64,000 bases of DNA from DIGJ01 sp041739345 (GTDB lineage Bacteria; Bacillota; Clostridia; Lachnospirales; Lachnospiraceae), in assembly GCA_041739345.1 (NCBI GenBank), contig JBGSNZ010000038.1, positions 1 through 64,000 of the forward strand, given 5' to 3'. Shown in pieces: positions 61,415-64,000 of the stretch (positions are counted from its first letter, which is position 1; every line of letters begins with the position of its first letter). Made by a program: the position numbers and the translations under genes. The notes under the pieces were generated by a model. That model ran no database searches. It was not told the DNA's origin and saw only the letters and a program-made list of their open reading frames with translations.

Positions 61415-63562
61415 TTATTTGCTTCTATGCTTTACTATTTTTGTTTTAAGTAAATAGTAAATGGTTCCAGAAATACATACAGATGAGTATGCACCTGCAA
61501 TAATACCAGCCAACAAAGGAATTGCAAATTCACGAACAGAATCAACTCCTAAGATTGCTAACATAAGTACCATAATTAAAGTTGTTAACGAAGTATTGAT
61601 ACTTCTTGAAAGAGTTTCGGTTATACTTTTGTTAACAATATCAGCAAGTGCTTCTTTACTTCTTGCAGCTCCTTTATTTTCACGGATACGGTCATAAACT
61701 ACAATCGTTGCATTGATGGAATAACCTACAATGGTAAGCATACATGCAATAAAGGTATTTCCCACAGAAATTCTAGCTACTGCATACACCATAAGAACTA
61801 CTAAAACATCATGGATTAATGCAATTACAGCACCAGCACCGAATTTAATATCCTTGAAACGAATCCAAATGTAAATTAACATACATAAACTTGCAATAAT
61901 TACTGAAAGAATTGCATCGCTCTTCATTTCATTACTTACTGTAGCACTAATACTTTCTGTTTTAATATTGTCTGCATCTACTCCAAAATCACTTACTAAT
62001 TTATTATCCAAAGAGCTTCTTTGTTCTAATGTAAGTTCGCTTGTTTTAATAATTAAAGCATCTGCATCCTGTACTTTTGAGGTTTCCACATTTGAACCAG
62101 CCACTTCCTGGAATGCAGCTTCCACTTCTTTTTGGATGTCATCGGTTACCGGCTCATTAAAGGTAACTTCTGTAGAAGTACCACCACGGAAGTCAAGGCC
62201 ATAATTTAGGATAGCTCCAGTCTGAGTCTTGTTTACAAAGAGCATTACAATACCAAATCCGATTACCACGATTGCTACTGCATATGTCTTTTTCATATTA
62301 CCAACAAAATCCCAAATTTTTCTTTCTTTTTGAACACCATAAAACTTTACATCATCACATCCCATGTTATAGAACGCATTGAGTAAAAGTTTGGTAATAA
62401 AAAGTGCCGTAAACATAGATAAAAGAATACCAATTGCTAAGGTTGTCGCAAATCCTTTGATTGTACCAGAACCCATGAAATATAGAACAGCAGCTGCAAT
62501 TAATGTAGTTACGTTACCATCTATGATAGCAGATAATGCTTTGTCATAACCTAATTTGATTGCAGAACGTACGGTCTTTCCGGTTGCGATTTCTTCTTTA
62601 ATACGTGTAAAGATAATTACGTTAGCATCAACCGCCATACCAACGGAAAGTATAATACCTGCCACTCCTGGCAATGTTAAGGTAACATCTAATCCATTTA
62701 AGATTACCATATCTGTCACAAGGTATAAAGTCAGTGCAATACTAGCAATCAGACCAGGAATACGATACATAACAATCATGAATAAGATTACGATTAAAAA
62801 TCCGATTGCACCAGCAACTAAGCTAGTATTGATTGCTTCTAAACCTAGTTTAGCTCCTACAACTTTAGAGCGAACTTCATTTAATTGAAGTGGAAGAGCT
62901 CCTATACGGATAACAGAAGCTAGTTCATTTGCTTCATCCATGGTTTCCTGTCCACTAATAATAGCAACCCCATCCGAAATTGTAGTAGATACAACTGGTG
63001 AACTAATGGCTTGATTATCATAAACGATAGCAATCTGCTTACCAACATTTGCTGCTGTAGCTTCTGCAAATTTATCTTTACCACTTGCATTCATCGTAAG
63101 TTTTACTACATATTCAGTAAGTCCTGTTGTTTGATTTTTCTGTGTTGTAGCTTCTGCAGTCTGAATATCTGAACCATCAATGACTACATTTCCTGACTCA
63201 TCATAAAATCCAATGGCTCCTGCTTTACCAAGTTCTTCTAAGATTTGATTTGCATCGGTCACACCAGGAATGTCAATGTTGATACGGTTTGTTCCTTCTT
63301 GGTAAACCTGTGCTTCGGTACTGTAATTTTCAGCACGCTTTTGCATTTTATAAACTGTGTCATCCATTTCTTCTGCGCTTGGATTATCAGTATCTGTCTG
63401 ATATGTAATGCTAACTCCACCAGCCAGGTCCAAACCTAATCGAATATTTTCCACACTTCCTTTATGACCTTTTCCAATACCAACAAGTGCCACATAGGAG
63501 CAAAGTGCAATTGCTGCAACTACTAAAAGGACGGGTAGCCAGCCATTTTTTTTCTCATTCAT
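61415..63562 (-). CDS. secDF: SecD/SecF fusion, protein-export accessory
   Basis: The 715-residue protein uses the proton gradient to help Sec translocation. It has 12 helices in two halves with periplasmic domains P1 (IRLGLDLAGGVSITYQTD) and P4 (LNYGLDFRGGTSTEVTF); the proton-relay region includes GVAGIILSVGMAVDANVIIFTRI and TIVGYSINATIVVYDRIRE. Gene order with the SCIFF maturase upstream is usual in clostridia. Confidence 0.95.
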   Translation of the reverse strand: MNEKKNGWLPVLLVVAAIALCSYVALVGIGKGHKGSVENIRLGLDLAGGVSITYQTDTDNPSAEEMDDTVYKMQKRAENYSTEAQVYQEGTNRINIDIPGVTDANQILEELGKAGAIGFYDESGNVVIDGSDIQTAEATTQKNQTTGLTEYVVKLTMNASGKDKFAEATAANVGKQIAIVYDNQAISSPVVSTTISDGVAIISGQETMDEANELASVIRIGALPLQLNEVRSKVVGAKLGLEAINTSLVAGAIGFLIVILFMIVMYRIPGLIASIALTLYLVTDMVILNGLDVTLTLPGVAGIILSVGMAVDANVIIFTRIKEEIATGKTVRSAIKLGYDKALSAIIDGNVTTLIAAAVLYFMGSGTIKGFATTLAIGILLSMFTALFITKLLLNAFYNMGCDDVKFYGVQKERKIWDFVGNMKKTYAVAIVVIGFGIVMLFVNKTQTGAILNYGLDFRGGTSTEVTFNEPVTDDIQKEVEAAFQEVAGSNVETSKVQDADALIIKTSELTLEQRSSLDNKLVSDFGVDADNIKTESISATVSNEMKSDAILSVIIASLCMLIYIWIRFKDIKFGAGAVIALIHDVLVVLMVYAVARISVGNTFIACMLTIVGYSINATIVVYDRIRENKGAARSKEALADIVNKSITETLSRSINTSLTTLIMVLMLAILGVDSVREFAIPLLAGIIAGAYSSVCISGTIYYLLKTKIVKHRSK

Positions 63563-63707
63563 TTTTTATTTTCTCCTTTTCTCTTACATATCTCACGCAT
63601 GTCCAAATCGTTTTCATTGGACAAACATCCACGGAACATAATAACACAAATGTATAGATTTGTCACTATCATAAGTCTTTTTCTAGCGATTATACACAAA
63701 ATTTATC

Positions 63708-64000
63708 TCACTCACTTGCCGCATCATTTTCCGCTGCCTTTATCATGATGGCGCATTCTACTCTTTTTCTTTGTAATTCACAGCCAATATCATATGCATC
63801 ATTAATATTTCCATGAAAATTATAAGAATTTGCTGCACATCCACCACTGCAATAATATTTTGCAAAGCATTCCTGACATTTCGGTTTGGAATAAACATTG
63901 CACTGTTTAAAGCAATCTTTGATATCTGTGCGATTAATTCCGTCATATACATTACCCATGATAAATTCTTCAATACCAACAAATTGATGGCAAGGATAAA
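63708..64000 (-). CDS. scfB: SCIFF-peptide radical SAM maturase, C-terminal SPASM part (5' end outside window)
   Basis: The frame stays open to the window edge and reads YPCHQFVGIEEFIMGNVYDG, then KCQECFAKYYCSGGCAANSY and IGCELQRKRVECAIMIK. The Cys pattern of a SPASM domain, with the IGCELQRKRVECA end, matches the thioether maturase of the six-cysteines-in-forty-five (SCIFF) ribosomal peptide. Next to secDF, this is its usual clostridial position. The SCIFF precursor gene would lie beyond 64000. Confidence 0.9.
   Translation of the reverse strand, partial: YPCHQFVGIEEFIMGNVYDGINRTDIKDCFKQCNVYSKPKCQECFAKYYCSGGCAANSYNFHGNINDAYDIGCELQRKRVECAIMIKAAENDAASE

Overview
The window looks like a low-GC Firmicute chromosome, most likely a Clostridia/Lachnospiraceae (Lachnoclostridium-type) anaerobe. 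The reasons are AT-rich DNA with AGGAGG-type ribosome sites, HrcA/CIRCE control of groESL, pyruvate phosphate dikinase alongside pyruvate kinase, the DUF6323/DUF6179 pair, a single-chain glycyl-tRNA synthetase, a SecDF fusion, and a SCIFF-peptide maturase next to secDF. The genus is inferred; no rRNA or tRNA gene is visible. Most genes lie on the minus strand.

Left part (1-15.4 kb), accessory and transporter-rich: undecaprenyl-pyrophosphate phosphatase, an APC permease, an adenosine-deaminase-family enzyme, a HAD phosphatase, then a complete LanFEG-RK type (lantibiotic or peptide-antibiotic immunity) ABC transporter with its two-component system and a candidate direct-repeat operator. After that come a transglutaminase-like protein, AraC and MerR regulators, a GNAT acetyltransferase, a creatininase-family enzyme behind a 19-bp-spacer MerR-type promoter, an ICMT-like methyltransferase and two paralogous membrane proteins. 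This stretch holds three gene remnants (an SDR, a VOC/glyoxalase protein and a Cys-rich fragment) and a MerR gene that can only start on ATT.

Middle (15.5-47.9 kb), mostly core: ppdK, DUF6323/DUF6179, glyS, recO, a YqzL-like gene and era, an M16C peptidase, a Cof-type phosphatase, phoR/phoP-like regulators with a Na/Pi transporter behind phased PhoP boxes, dCMP deaminase, an amidase, guaB, groESL, DUF1292, a MATE pump with MarR, glyA, purMND and pyk. Three structured non-coding elements stand out: a near-perfect 33-bp hairpin (19989-20070), a three-copy ~65-bp tandem repeat before era (23476-23668), and a folded MITE-like element with 26-bp perfect inverted ends (37066-37225).

Right part (48-64 kb): a six-gene operon reading leftwards, with two sugar-type ABC permeases, an HlyD/MacA-like adaptor, a two-TM protein with a MacB-like extracellular domain, and two duplicated lipoproteins that appear to join a beta-propeller-like N-terminal half to a solute-binding domain. 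It has no ATPase and mixes importer and exporter parts, so it is the best candidate for an undescribed system. Aminopeptidase P, recJ, secDF and the 3' end of the SCIFF maturase gene close the window.
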